Shown here piece after piece: positions 33,954-42,566 of a stretch of DNA of 64,000 nucleotides. The stretch's first letter is position 1. Each line of letters opens with the position of its first letter. The position numbers and the translations under genes are program-made. A model generated the notes under the pieces. The model was given only the letters and a program-made list of their open reading frames with translations. It made no database searches and was not told the DNA's origin. The DNA comes from an uncultured Algibacter sp. (GTDB lineage Bacteria > Bacteroidota > Bacteroidia > Flavobacteriales > Flavobacteriaceae). Location of the stretch: positions 46,397 through 110,396 of the forward strand of contig NZ_CANKXG010000013.1 in the NCBI RefSeq assembly GCF_947487575.1, given 5' to 3'.

Positions 33954-36479
33954 TTAATCGTTTAATTTTTGATTCTGCTTAATATCACCTTTTCCTATAG
34001 ATAGCATGTTTGCGAATAATCTATAAGCACCAGAAACACCTGCAGGAAACTCTCTAAAAAAGCTTAAGCCTGTATATATGTAATGTCCTTTTCCGTGTTT
34101 AGCAATAAGTAAGCTACCATCTTTTGCTGGTTCGCCTTTATCATTCATGGATAGAATAGGAGTGAATTCGCTTCCCCATTCGTTTGGAAAATATAAACCT
34201 CGCTCTTGCGTCCAGCCTTCAAAATCGTTTTGTGTTATTTTATTTGGGAAGTTTAAGACTTCATGCTCTGGGTTTAGAAAACGAACTTCGGCAGTTTCAT
34301 CGGTAACTCTATCTCTAGACAATATTAAATCATAAGGCGCAACATGGTCAACTTTAACACGATGGCGTGTATTGTATTGCACAATCATATTTCCACCATT
34401 AGCAACAAAATCAAATAACTGTTGTTGTTTAAAGTTTAATTCTTCAATAGTATTGTATGCTCTAATACCAACAACTACGGCATCAAATTTACTTAAGGTT
34501 TCAGCATTTATATCATTATGTGTAATAATGTGAATATTGTAACCAATCTGCTCTAAACTTTCAGGGACTACATCGCCTGCTCCTTGGATATAGGCAATAT
34601 TTTCGCCTCGTTTTTGAATGTCTAAACGCACAATTTTGCTTTCGCTAGGAAGTAAAACCGTTTGGAAAGGAATGTGATCGTAATCGATTTCAATGAGTTC
34701 TTTAGTATAATCTTTCTCGCCAATATGTACTATTGGACCAATAAACCCTTCGCTTTGGTTTTTAGGTGGAATCACAGTAAATGTAAGTATTTGTTCCTCG
34801 CCTTTATGAGTGATGTTTACTTTTTGTTTTTTTGGCAAAATGCTCCAGTCGTTTGGATGACACACTTCCACATCGCCTTCTAGATTATCTCTTCCCGCTT
34901 TTACAACTACTGTAATATCACGTTGTTGGTTATTATCTAAAATAATTACTTTTTCGGTGATTTTAGCTGAAGCTTCAGGGATGATTTCAAACGGACGATA
35001 TAATTCGCCTTTATCAGGTTTTGAAAAGCGTTGTATTACTGGTTTCGTAAATGTAAAAGGTACATTATTTATCAAAACATTAAAATCGATGGTGTGCTTT
35101 CTTGGGGTTTCAGGTTTACCAATTAAATTTTGGTTGTTAACCTTGTACATGCCCAAAGTGCCTTTTTCGTTTAGCCAATATGGTGTGGTTACTTTATGAT
35201 CTCTATCTAGTTTTAAAACTTCTTTGAAATCGTATTTCACATTGTTTTCCAACATCATGTTTTTTGAGATGTTCATATCTCTAGCGTTGGTAATGCTTAG
35301 TAATGTAATTGGTAATTCGCTTCTGTTTAAAACCTCTAAATTTAGTTTTATGGATTCGCCTGAGGTAGCCCAATTGGTTGCAGCTGATGCTTCCAGATAC
35401 AAACCCGCACACATTTGAATAATATCTTTTAAAGCTTTTGATTTTTGAGTTTTCCAATGGGTGTTTTCTACTTTTTGAAGTAGCTTATAAGCTTCTACTA
35501 ATTGTGAAATATGTGTTGATGGATTTTGAAAATTGAAGTTATTTTCAATAGCATATAAAATATCTCCAATAGCTTTTCCGCCTTTTATGCGATTCCAAGA
35601 CGTATCAATTCCTGAAAAGATGTTTTTATCATCAGTAAGTGGTTTACCTTTTAAAAATTCTATGTATTCGGTTTGTGTACCTCTTGTAGTTAAACGTCCA
35701 AAACCTTGACATAAATGTTGGCTACTAGCTAAAGATGCTAATTCGTTATTAGACATACCTTTTAGTGGATAATAGGTGCCAATATCAAAAGTTAACATGT
35801 TGCTTTTGTCAACTTTAGCAAAGGCTTCACGACTGCCGTAGCGCCACCAACTGGTATTGTAAAACAATCGCTTAGGTTCCCAGACACCAGTGTCTTTTAA
35901 TAATCTAGGATATGCAGTTTTATCGTTTGCAAGGTCAAAAGCTTCCATGCTTAACATGGCAGATGAGGTGTGGTGCCCGTGTGTTGTTCCAGGTGTTCTG
36001 TGATCAAAGCGGTTTATTATTACATCGGGTTTAAATTGTCTTATAGCTAAAATCACATCGCTTAATACTTGGTCTTTGTTCCAGATTTCTAAAGTTTCAT
36101 CTGGGTGTTTAGAGTATCCAAAATCGTTTGCTCTGGTAAATAGTTGTTCGCCACCATCTACACGTCTTGCAGCCAGAAGTTCTTGTGTTCTAATAACACC
36201 TAGAAGTTCTCTGATTTCAGGACCAATTAGGTTTTGTCCGCCATCACCACGGGTTAACGATAAATACGCAGTTCTTGCTTTTACGTGATTAGACATGTAT
36301 GAGATTAAACGAGTGTTTTCATCGTCTGGATGCGCAGCTACATATAAAACCGAACCTAAAAAGTTTAGTTTTTGGATGGATTCGTAAATCCCTGAAGATG
36401 AAGGTTTTTTGGGTTTTTGGGCTTGTGAAAAAGAAATGGTTAAAAGCCCTATGAATAAGTAAAATAAGCGTTTTTGCAT
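33954..36479 (-). CDS. Large secreted PIG-L (LmbE-like) deacetylase
   Basis: A signal peptide (cleavage near SQAQ) directs this 841-residue protein to the envelope. The N-terminal PIG-L domain has the zinc motif AAHPDDENTRLISYM near 48 and HGHHTSSAM near 168. The remaining 600 residues contain beta-rich parts and a ThuA-like or glutamine amidotransferase-like end (IQGAGDVVPESLEQIGYNIHIITHNDINAETLSKFDAVVVGIRAYN). Family members deacetylate N-acetyl sugars. It heads the operon with the membrane peptide, the symporter and an oxidoreductase. Confidence 0.85.
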   Translation of the reverse strand: MQKRLFYLFIGLLTISFSQAQKPKKPSSSGIYESIQKLNFLGSVLYVAAHPDDENTRLISYMSNHVKARTAYLSLTRGDGGQNLIGPEIRELLGVIRTQELLAARRVDGGEQLFTRANDFGYSKHPDETLEIWNKDQVLSDVILAIRQFKPDVIINRFDHRTPGTTHGHHTSSAMLSMEAFDLANDKTAYPRLLKDTGVWEPKRLFYNTSWWRYGSREAFAKVDKSNMLTFDIGTYYPLKGMSNNELASLASSQHLCQGFGRLTTRGTQTEYIEFLKGKPLTDDKNIFSGIDTSWNRIKGGKAIGDILYAIENNFNFQNPSTHISQLVEAYKLLQKVENTHWKTQKSKALKDIIQMCAGLYLEASAATNWATSGESIKLNLEVLNRSELPITLLSITNARDMNISKNMMLENNVKYDFKEVLKLDRDHKVTTPYWLNEKGTLGMYKVNNQNLIGKPETPRKHTIDFNVLINNVPFTFTKPVIQRFSKPDKGELYRPFEIIPEASAKITEKVIILDNNQQRDITVVVKAGRDNLEGDVEVCHPNDWSILPKKQKVNITHKGEEQILTFTVIPPKNQSEGFIGPIVHIGEKDYTKELIEIDYDHIPFQTVLLPSESKIVRLDIQKRGENIAYIQGAGDVVPESLEQIGYNIHIITHNDINAETLSKFDAVVVGIRAYNTIEELNFKQQQLFDFVANGGNMIVQYNTRHRVKVDHVAPYDLILSRDRVTDETAEVRFLNPEHEVLNFPNKITQNDFEGWTQERGLYFPNEWGSEFTPILSMNDKGEPAKDGSLLIAKHGKGHYIYTGLSFFREFPAGVSGAYRLFANMLSIGKGDIKQNQKLND

Positions 36480-36911
36480 GGTTTTTATTTAGCTAAAACC
36501 AAATATAAAAAAGAAACGAGCGATTATGCTGGTTTTAGTTTTTATTTAACGCTTTGGAATTAGATGCTAAAATAATACTTGTCATTCCGAACGTCATAGG
36601 AGGAGGAATCTCATTTTGCAAATTTGGATTATGAGATTTCTTGTCGCTCGTGCCTCGCTCTGTCGAAATGACAATATAAGGTATATCTGTTCGAAAATTA
36701 TTTTTTCAGTTTTTGGGTTTGCTTTTGCTAGTTTTCATGTTATTATCATTAATTATTTATGATTTTTTAATAAAAAGGTTTGCGAAAAGTGAATAAACTA
36801 AAAAGTGTATAATTTCTTAATAATTCATCAGCATTCTACAGGATAGTTTAATTGATTTTTATTTTAAAATTTGATTTGTAAGAAAATATTTAATTAATTT
36901 AAACTAAAAAA
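36480..36911. other. 432-base intergenic stretch
   Basis: Apart from the hairpin repeat at 36581-36672, this gap is AT-rich with runs of T and A and shows no reading frame of interest. Its right part should hold the promoter of the lipoprotein gene, but no clear TAnnTTTG was found. Confidence 0.5.
36581..36672. repeat. GTCATTCCGA...TCGAAATGAC hairpin repeat
   Basis: The outer arms GTCATTCCGA and TCGAAATGAC match at nine of ten positions. Inner arms GAATCTCAT and ATGAGATTTC add a second stem. The sequence between includes TTGTCGCTCG. The element is intergenic; GTCATTCC-type palindromes recur at 39805 and in degenerate form at 12631. Confidence 0.75.
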
Positions 36912-37811
36912 ATGACAAAACAATTAAATTTTAAACCACTAAAAACTTTTATGGCAGTTGCAGTTTTGGCAACTGTAATGAGTTGTTCCAATGATCAAGA
37001 AGAAATTTTAGAAACAACTGATTTGAGTGAGATTCAAGAAGAATTAGTTGCTGAAAACTCTAGTGCAGCTAGAGCATGCAGTACAACAGAGTTGCCTTAT
37101 AGTGGACCTGGTACAGATGTTAATAAAAACGTTAATACTATTATTGATGATCGATCTTGTGTTTATAACTATGTGCAAACTAAGTATGGTACAACAAATA
37201 CTTGGGGTATGTATAGGCTTAGAGCTAATACGAGTTCTGATAGTAGAGAAACTAGAATTGAAAGAGCTAGTAAGGTTGTAAGAAAAGTTAAAAGTGGAAA
37301 TTTTATTGAAATAACTGGAACTGTAAGAATTGCTAGAGCTGGTGAGTTTCCAAATGAGACAAGACCATTAGGTAGTATGACTAACAGAGATGGTACTTAT
37401 TTTATTCAAGCAAAAGGTAAAGATACAAGTGGTAATGGGTCTCCAGATCCTGCAATTTGTTTATTTATTGCGAAACCAATAGAGGTTGATGGTAAGAATT
37501 ATTTTAATATTTACCGAGAAGAAATAAAAAGACGTGGTGGTGAAGGTAAAGGAGGAAGAAGGTTAACTTATATAACAAGAGTTAGAGAAAATAGAGACTT
37601 TTTTGTAAAAGTTAAAACAGGTTTTGAAACGCGTAATGGTAAACTTAGACATTATGTAAATTCTTCAATAAACGGTGTGTTTAAAAGTTTTACAGTACCA
37701 AGACCAGATCAAGCAACTCAAGCTAAGTTACGTATGGGGGCTTATCGTTGTAAAGCTGGTGAAGCAGTAATTTTATGGCGTAATGTTAATGCGAAAATTG
37801 TCGATAAATAA
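36912..37811 (+). CDS. Secreted lipoprotein, polysaccharide-lyase-like beta sandwich (uncertain)
   Basis: The lipobox is ATVMSC, Cys 25. The mature region begins with an acidic tether (DQEEILETTDLSEIQEELVAEN). About 230 residues then look like a beta-jelly roll: ETRIERASKVVRKVKSGNFIEITGTVRIARAG, DPAICLFIAKPIEVDGKNYFNIYREEI, KLRHYVNSSINGVFKSF and AKLRMGAYRCKAGEAVILWRNV. The last two have the appearance of the alginate lyase PL7/PL20 fold, but the catalytic QIH and RxE motifs are not clear. It could be a binding protein. A strong terminator follows. Confidence 0.6.
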   Translation: MTKQLNFKPLKTFMAVAVLATVMSCSNDQEEILETTDLSEIQEELVAENSSAARACSTTELPYSGPGTDVNKNVNTIIDDRSCVYNYVQTKYGTTNTWGMYRLRANTSSDSRETRIERASKVVRKVKSGNFIEITGTVRIARAGEFPNETRPLGSMTNRDGTYFIQAKGKDTSGNGSPDPAICLFIAKPIEVDGKNYFNIYREEIKRRGGEGKGGRRLTYITRVRENRDFFVKVKTGFETRNGKLRHYVNSSINGVFKSFTVPRPDQATQAKLRMGAYRCKAGEAVILWRNVNAKIVDK

Positions 37812-37847
37812 AATTTAGCAATAATAATAGTAAAGTCATAATTTTAA

Positions 37848-37887
37848 TAAAAGAGGTTGTTTAATAGCTTAAACAACCTCTTTTTTA
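37848..37887 (+). terminator. Strong intrinsic terminator
   Basis: The stem AGAGGTTGTTTAA / TTAAACAACCTCT is 13 bp with a TAGC loop and ends in a T run. Confidence 0.92.
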
Positions 37888-37928
37888 TATCAAATAAGTA
37901 CTAGTGGCTTTATCAATTATGTACTTTT

Positions 37929-38225
37929 TTATGCTATATGGGTCATTTCATTAATAGAAAACGATTCTACTGCGCCATCTGTAGCTTTTTCATATTCAGC
38001 TAAATGCGTGTTTTTCATATGTGCTTCCCATAACGCTCTGTTTTCCCAGTTTTCATAAAACAAAAACAGGTTTTCATTGTCGTTATCTTGGTGCAAATCA
38101 TAGTTAATGCATCCTTTTTCTAATTTTGTGGGTGCTATGAGTTTGATTAATTCATTTTTAACTAGGTTTCTATGTTCAGGCTTAGCCAAAATTTTAGCTA
38201 CAATTGTTAATTTTTGGTTGTTCAT
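37929..38225 (-). CDS. Antibiotic biosynthesis monooxygenase (ABM) / YgiN-type protein
   Basis: The ABM ferredoxin-like fold is seen: LTIVAKILAKPEHRNLVKNELIKLIAPTKLEKGCINYDLHQDNDNENLFLFYENWENRALWEAHMKNTHL. The FYENW and HMKNTHL words are typical of the YgiN group of quinol monooxygenases. Start chosen at ATG 38225 (MNNQKLT), which gives a 98-residue protein. The 33 residues available upstream are not part of the domain. The gene is alone on its strand. Confidence 0.85.
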   Translation of the reverse strand: MNNQKLTIVAKILAKPEHRNLVKNELIKLIAPTKLEKGCINYDLHQDNDNENLFLFYENWENRALWEAHMKNTHLAEYEKATDGAVESFSINEMTHIA

Positions 38226-38447
38226 AATTTGGTTTAGCAGGAAGATGGTATTCATGAACCAAAAGGGAGGGAGCAACACAGTTTCGGAGCCATTTTGGTC
38301 AGCTTTTCGCTGAATGGATTCCATCGTTTATGTATATTAAAAGTTGCGTGTTTGTGCGCGAGTATTTTCCGAGGGAAAATCAGAAGCTAGCAAACAAAGC
38401 AACAAACTTTGGTTTAGGGTAAAACTAGCAATTTTTCATATAAGTTG
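38226..38447 (-). other. Cassette-like flank downstream of the serine hydrolase gene
   Basis: Read on the minus strand from 38447, this region opens with CCGCTAACAACTTATATG and continues through a stem at 38363-38379 (ATTTTCC-CTC-GGAAAAT) toward CGCGCACAAACACGCAAC. I have the impression that CTAACAAC-TATAT elements followed by such stems flank single, movable genes in many Bacteroidetes. No integrase is near. Confidence 0.35.
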
Positions 38448-39557
38448 TTAGCGGTAGTTTTTTACATATTCGATAACTAATGAATCCGTCTTTTTAACCA
38501 AGTCATTGGTAAATAATGTTTTTCGATTCATAAATATTGCTATTGTTAAAGGCTTGTTTAAATATCTTTTAGTAAATGTATTTGTGCCAAACCAACCTCC
38601 TGTATGCGTTGCAGTACAGTCAGTAACACCCCAACCCATTGCATAATAACGTTTAACTCCATTATGTTTATTCGTGGAACTAGGTTTAAATATTATTTCG
38701 TGAGTTTTTTCAGAAAGAATAGTCTTATTTCTTAAAGCTAGGTCATATTGAAAATAATCATTTACACTTGTATATACTCCACCAGCTCCTAAAAGACCAT
38801 TTAAAAAATGACCATCCATTTTTTTCCAATTACCTAAACTGTCTTTTTCATAACAAAATGCTCTTTCTTCAATTTCAATAGGTTTTGTAAGATTGAAAAA
38901 ATTGGTTTTTTTCATTCCAGCTTTATTGAATATATTTTTCTTTGCAAATTCAGCAAATTCTTGTCCACTCACTTTTTCAACAATACAAGGAATGAATTCA
39001 TATATCCCATTATTGTATTGATATTTTTCTCCTGGTTTTGTGATTGTACGATTTTCACTAGAATACCATTCTAAAATATTTTTATTGTTTGCTATCATTG
39101 TGGAATCCCATTCTTTAAAAAATGCTTTCTCAGCGTCAGCTTTTCCAGAAGTATGATTTATTAATTGCTCGATTGTAGTTCCATCCTTAAAAGTTTCTAT
39201 TGGAAAAATTGAATAAACAGAATCATTTAATGATATTTTTCCTTCATCAACAAGTTTTAGTATGGTTAGTGCTGTGAATTGTTTACTGACAGAAGCCATC
39301 CTCATATTAGTGCTTTTTGTTATCGGTTGATTTTCTGTCAGATCCCTCATTCCGTAGCCTTTGCCAATAATCATTTTACCGTTATAAGAAACAAGTATAG
39401 CTGCTCCAGGTTCATTTTCTCCGATATTAGAATTAAATAGTGAATCAATACTTGTCCGCAATTGTTCTAATTCAGTATCCTTTGTTTCGGTTTTCTTTTC
39501 GGAAGGTAGTTTACAAGAAACAAAAAGTATTAGAAGCAGTACGATTGTATTTTTCAT
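38448..39557 (-). CDS. Beta-lactamase-fold serine hydrolase, lipoprotein
   Basis: A lipobox (LFVSC, Cys 15) anchors this class C-like protein. The catalytic motifs are SVSKQF near residue 90 (SxxK), YQYNNGIY near 178 (YxN), and HTGGWFG near 325 (KTG equivalent as HTGG). These sites indicate an intact active-site serine. Such proteins act as esterases, D-amino acid peptidases or penicillin-binding-like enzymes. It stands alone between unusual flanks. Its base composition looks like its neighbours. Confidence 0.87.
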   Translation of the reverse strand: MKNTIVLLLILFVSCKLPSEKKTETKDTELEQLRTSIDSLFNSNIGENEPGAAILVSYNGKMIIGKGYGMRDLTENQPITKSTNMRMASVSKQFTALTILKLVDEGKISLNDSVYSIFPIETFKDGTTIEQLINHTSGKADAEKAFFKEWDSTMIANNKNILEWYSSENRTITKPGEKYQYNNGIYEFIPCIVEKVSGQEFAEFAKKNIFNKAGMKKTNFFNLTKPIEIEERAFCYEKDSLGNWKKMDGHFLNGLLGAGGVYTSVNDYFQYDLALRNKTILSEKTHEIIFKPSSTNKHNGVKRYYAMGWGVTDCTATHTGGWFGTNTFTKRYLNKPLTIAIFMNRKTLFTNDLVKKTDSLVIEYVKNYR

Positions 39558-39719
39558 ATTGGTTGGTTTTAATTACCGTTAATGTTTCGCGGATATGAAA
39601 TCGTTTTAATGTTTGATATCCGACGTTAAACGAAGTTAGTTGAAATTTTTTACAAAATCAAGTTGGTGGTTTCTATTATTTAAAAATGAAATTTTAATGT
39701 TGAAATATAGTTAGCCTTT
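39558..39719. other. Upstream flank of the serine hydrolase gene
   Basis: It contains an inverted repeat with arms GGATAT / ATATCC (near 39592-39632) and GTTAAACGAAGTTAG just beyond. I see no promoter of the TAnnTTTG type here. Confidence 0.35.
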
Positions 39720-39875
39720 GCGTTAGGGATTGTAGTGGAAATCCTTTTGCTTTTCTGTAAATGGGTTAGAGACTTTTTGATTAGGTTATGCGTTTGTTAG
39801 TGGATTCCTGCCTTCGCAGGAATGACAAAAAAGCAAAAGATTGTAGCGGGAAGCCCGACCCTTGTGGTAACGCCC
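39720..39875 (+). repeat. Modular GCGTTA...TAACGC intergenic repeat, copy D (with nested palindrome)
   Basis: This long copy begins with GCGTTAGGGATTGTAGTGG and ends with AAGCCCGACCCTTG and GGTAACGCCC. The internal hairpin slot has long arms (CTTTTGCTTTT / AAAAAAGCAAAAG), and the arms enclose about 75 bases that include ATTCCTGC-CTTC-GCAGGAAT (39805-39824), a different repeat family nested within. Confidence 0.85.
39805..39824. repeat. ATTCCTGC / GCAGGAAT palindrome nested in copy D
   Basis: A perfect 8-bp inverted repeat with a four-base loop, continuing into ATGAC. It is the intact version of the degenerate palindrome at 12631-12650. Confidence 0.8.
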
Positions 39876-39888
39876 AAGTATTAAAAAT

Positions 39889-40956
39889 TTAAAGCCACTT
39901 TTTCTTCCTGAAATAATAGAGCATGCCTAAAAACATGATAATCATGACGCCCCAGAGGATGAAGTAGGAGTATTTGTATTGGAGTTCTGGGATGTACTCG
40001 AAATTCATGCCGTAGATGCCTGCGATGAAGGTGAGCGGGATAAAAATGGATGCCATTATGGTGAGGACTTTCATGACTTCGTTCATTTTATTACTGATGG
40101 TGGTCATGTACATATCCATTAAACTCCATATCATTTCGCGGTAGATATCGATGTTTTCTGAAACTTGAATGAGGTGGTCGTAAATATCTTTGTAATAGGT
40201 GATTGTCTTTTTTTGAATAAGCGGACTTTCGTTTTTTTCGATACGATTAATAACTTCGCGTAATGGGAAAATGGCACGACGTACTCTTAGAATTTCGCGT
40301 TTTAGATTTTGGATTTTCTGACTGATATCATCATCTACAGCTCCCGAAAAAATTGCAGTTTCAAAGTCTTCTATTTTATCGCCTAAAATTTCTATAACAC
40401 TAAAATAATGGTCGACTATGGCATCGATTAAGACGTATAACAGATAGTCTGATTTCATGTTGCGTACACGACCTTTGGATTGCCTTAAACGGTTTCTGAC
40501 TTGATCAAAAACATCGCCTTCGGCTTCTTGGAATGATAGGACATAATTTTTGCCTAATACAAAACTGACTTGTTCTGAAACAATTTGTTGCTCATCATCA
40601 TAATACAACATTTTTAATGAGACAAATATATAATCATCATACTCATCAATTTTTGGGCGTTGCGCTATGTTTACAACATCTTCTAATACTAAAGGGTGTA
40701 ATGCGTAGTGTTTACCTAGGGCTTCAATTTGATCAACGTGGTTTAAGCCGTTTAAATTTATCCATGTTACAGAATCGGTATCTTTATACTCAAAACTTTC
40801 TTGAACGGATTGCAATTCTTTTTCGGTACAAAAGTCTTTACCATAATCAAAGGTATCGATAAAAAGTTTTTCTTTTGAGCGATCGCCTGTGTAGATAATA
40901 CTACCTGGGATTTTTCCTAAAATCTTTTTGGATCGGTAAACTCTTTTTCTTAGCAT
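39889..40956 (-). CDS. corA: CorA-family magnesium/cobalt transporter
   Basis: The signature YGMNFEY of the CorA channel loop lies near residue 320, between the two C-terminal membrane helices (about 293-313 and 330-350). The long N-terminal cytoplasmic part holds the funnel domain (WINLNGLNHVDQIEALGKHYALHPLVLEDVVNIAQRPKIDEYDDYIFVSLKM). The length of 355 residues is normal. It is the last gene of the minus-strand series and starts 34 bases after mscS. Confidence 0.94.
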   Translation of the reverse strand: MLRKRVYRSKKILGKIPGSIIYTGDRSKEKLFIDTFDYGKDFCTEKELQSVQESFEYKDTDSVTWINLNGLNHVDQIEALGKHYALHPLVLEDVVNIAQRPKIDEYDDYIFVSLKMLYYDDEQQIVSEQVSFVLGKNYVLSFQEAEGDVFDQVRNRLRQSKGRVRNMKSDYLLYVLIDAIVDHYFSVIEILGDKIEDFETAIFSGAVDDDISQKIQNLKREILRVRRAIFPLREVINRIEKNESPLIQKKTITYYKDIYDHLIQVSENIDIYREMIWSLMDMYMTTISNKMNEVMKVLTIMASIFIPLTFIAGIYGMNFEYIPELQYKYSYFILWGVMIIMFLGMLYYFRKKKWL

Positions 40957-40990
40957 TGATTGAATTTATACTCTAAATATATGGAATATA

Positions 40991-41542
40991 TTATACAGCT
41001 TCGCCGTCATCTTCAATAATATCGTCTATAGCGTCCTTTTTAACTAGAGTTACTGCTTTTTGTAACATGAGGTTGTTGGGATAGGTTACTAGGTCACCGT
41101 TTTCTAATCTTAAATGGAGTTGGAAGGCCCTAATGTCTTCAATAATAGCAGTAATTGGGAAATCTTTATCGTGGATTTCTATTTTATCGCCAACTTTGTA
41201 TGGAAAGTTGAAAAACATAATAATGCCTGAGGTTACGTTACTTAAAATAGACCAAATAGCGAAAAGAGCGATACCTAAAATAGCAAAAACAGACGAAAAT
41301 ATTACTGCGAGATCTTTAAATTCTGCTCCAAAAATGAAGGCTTCAATAATTAATGTGAGTATAAGAAGTGTAACTGAAACGTATCTGCACATGAGCCTTA
41401 TTCTAGCATCGTTTATGCTATTTTTTTTGGCTATTTTTCGTATTGTAAAATTTATAATAAATCTTATAACTAGTACAGAAAGTAGAATGAATCCTGTTAT
41501 TGTAAATTCGTCTTGGTTGTTTTCGATGAATGCAGTAAACAT
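40991..41542 (-). CDS. Short MscS-family mechanosensitive channel
   Basis: Three membrane helices are followed by the pore-lining region SSVFAILGIALFAIWSILSNVTSGIIMFFNFPYKVGDKIEI (about 85-126), typical of MscS, and the beta-domain with LENGDLVTYPNNLMLQ near 150. The protein stops at residue 183, so the C-terminal alpha/beta cage of E. coli MscS is missing. It should be a small tension-gated channel with altered gating. It is read with its neighbours maf and corA. Confidence 0.87.
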   Translation of the reverse strand: MFTAFIENNQDEFTITGFILLSVLVIRFIINFTIRKIAKKNSINDARIRLMCRYVSVTLLILTLIIEAFIFGAEFKDLAVIFSSVFAILGIALFAIWSILSNVTSGIIMFFNFPYKVGDKIEIHDKDFPITAIIEDIRAFQLHLRLENGDLVTYPNNLMLQKAVTLVKKDAIDDIIEDDGEAV

Positions 41543-41586
41543 AAGTTAAAATTTAATACAAAGATACGCCCAAAATGAAAATAATT

Positions 41587-42549
41587 TTAATTTAGTTGAA
41601 GGGTTTCTCTGAGAACTTTATCTTTATTGCTATTCTTTTGCCAATAAGGCAATTTGATGGTTTTTAGCTTTGTGGCTTTTGTGGTTAGCGTTTTAGCATT
41701 AGCACCAAAGCCGCTTTTAAAGGTTTCTTCCCAACTTAAAATATCGTACGGAAATTTTGGGTTAAATGTAATTGATAATGTTCTATTTAATTCTGGGTAC
41801 TTTATAGAATATCTGTTTTCTGTTAAGGTTGCAGATGCTTTGTGGGCTTTTATGGTTTTATGTTTTAATCTTGTGAACTCTAAAGAAGGAATAATTTTTA
41901 ATTCGCCCGTTGGTAATGATTTTGGATTAATGCGAAGTTTAGTCCATAACTCGTTTTCTAAAATAGCTTTATCGAGTTTAAAATTTTGGTCTGCTTCACC
42001 CTCAAAATAAGAATGCGACATAACTTCAAATTGCTTTCTGTTGTTAAGTTGAGCATACACATGTCCGCACCATTCTTGCATAGAACTTGATACTTTTACA
42101 GCGTGTTTATTGTTTGAAACAGGGTAGAAGGTACTTTGCATAATGGTGTATGGATATACACCAGTATTAAAGTGTTTTGTGGCATTTAATTTTAAAACAG
42201 GAATGTTTTTAGCGTTTTGATAATCTGCTTTTACTTGTATGTCTGGAAGGAAATCTTCAGTTACATAGATTAAAACGGCTTTACCTTCTCGAATTTCGCC
42301 ATAGCGGGCTTGTTCTAATTTATAGGAAGAAATTTCGGCTTCTCCAGCGTACCAATAGGCATTGAATTCTGGAGAGGTTTCTTGTTTTTTAGGTGCTTCT
42401 GATTCAGTTATTTTTGTGTCAGAATGCATTGCAAAATCTTTTGATGCCGTTTTGTTTTGGCATGATACGATAAAAGCGAATACCCCAATTGTAAGCCAAA
42501 AAAGAATTTCTCCTTTAATAACCTTTTCTAATTTCTTAATTGTTTCCAT
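41587..42549 (-). CDS. Envelope protein of unknown function, between maf and mscS
   Basis: An N-terminal hydrophobic segment ending in FIVSCQNK (Cys near residue 30) suggests a lipoprotein, although 14 charged residues precede it. The mature part contains YWYAGEAEISSYKLEQARYGEIREGKAVLIYVTEDF and SMQEWCGHVYAQLNNRKQFEVMSHSYFEGEAD. I do not know a function. Databases often label such neighbours of maf with Maf-related names because of position, but there is no Maf domain here. Confidence 0.7.
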   Translation of the reverse strand: METIKKLEKVIKGEILFWLTIGVFAFIVSCQNKTASKDFAMHSDTKITESEAPKKQETSPEFNAYWYAGEAEISSYKLEQARYGEIREGKAVLIYVTEDFLPDIQVKADYQNAKNIPVLKLNATKHFNTGVYPYTIMQSTFYPVSNNKHAVKVSSSMQEWCGHVYAQLNNRKQFEVMSHSYFEGEADQNFKLDKAILENELWTKLRINPKSLPTGELKIIPSLEFTRLKHKTIKAHKASATLTENRYSIKYPELNRTLSITFNPKFPYDILSWEETFKSGFGANAKTLTTKATKLKTIKLPYWQKNSNKDKVLRETLQLN

Positions 42550-42566
42550 AGCATAAATTTACAACG

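Noticed and set aside
41587..42549. Naming the 320-residue protein a Maf or septum-inhibitor protein
   Set aside because: It lies beside maf but has no ASGSPRR or other Maf motif. The name would rest on position only.
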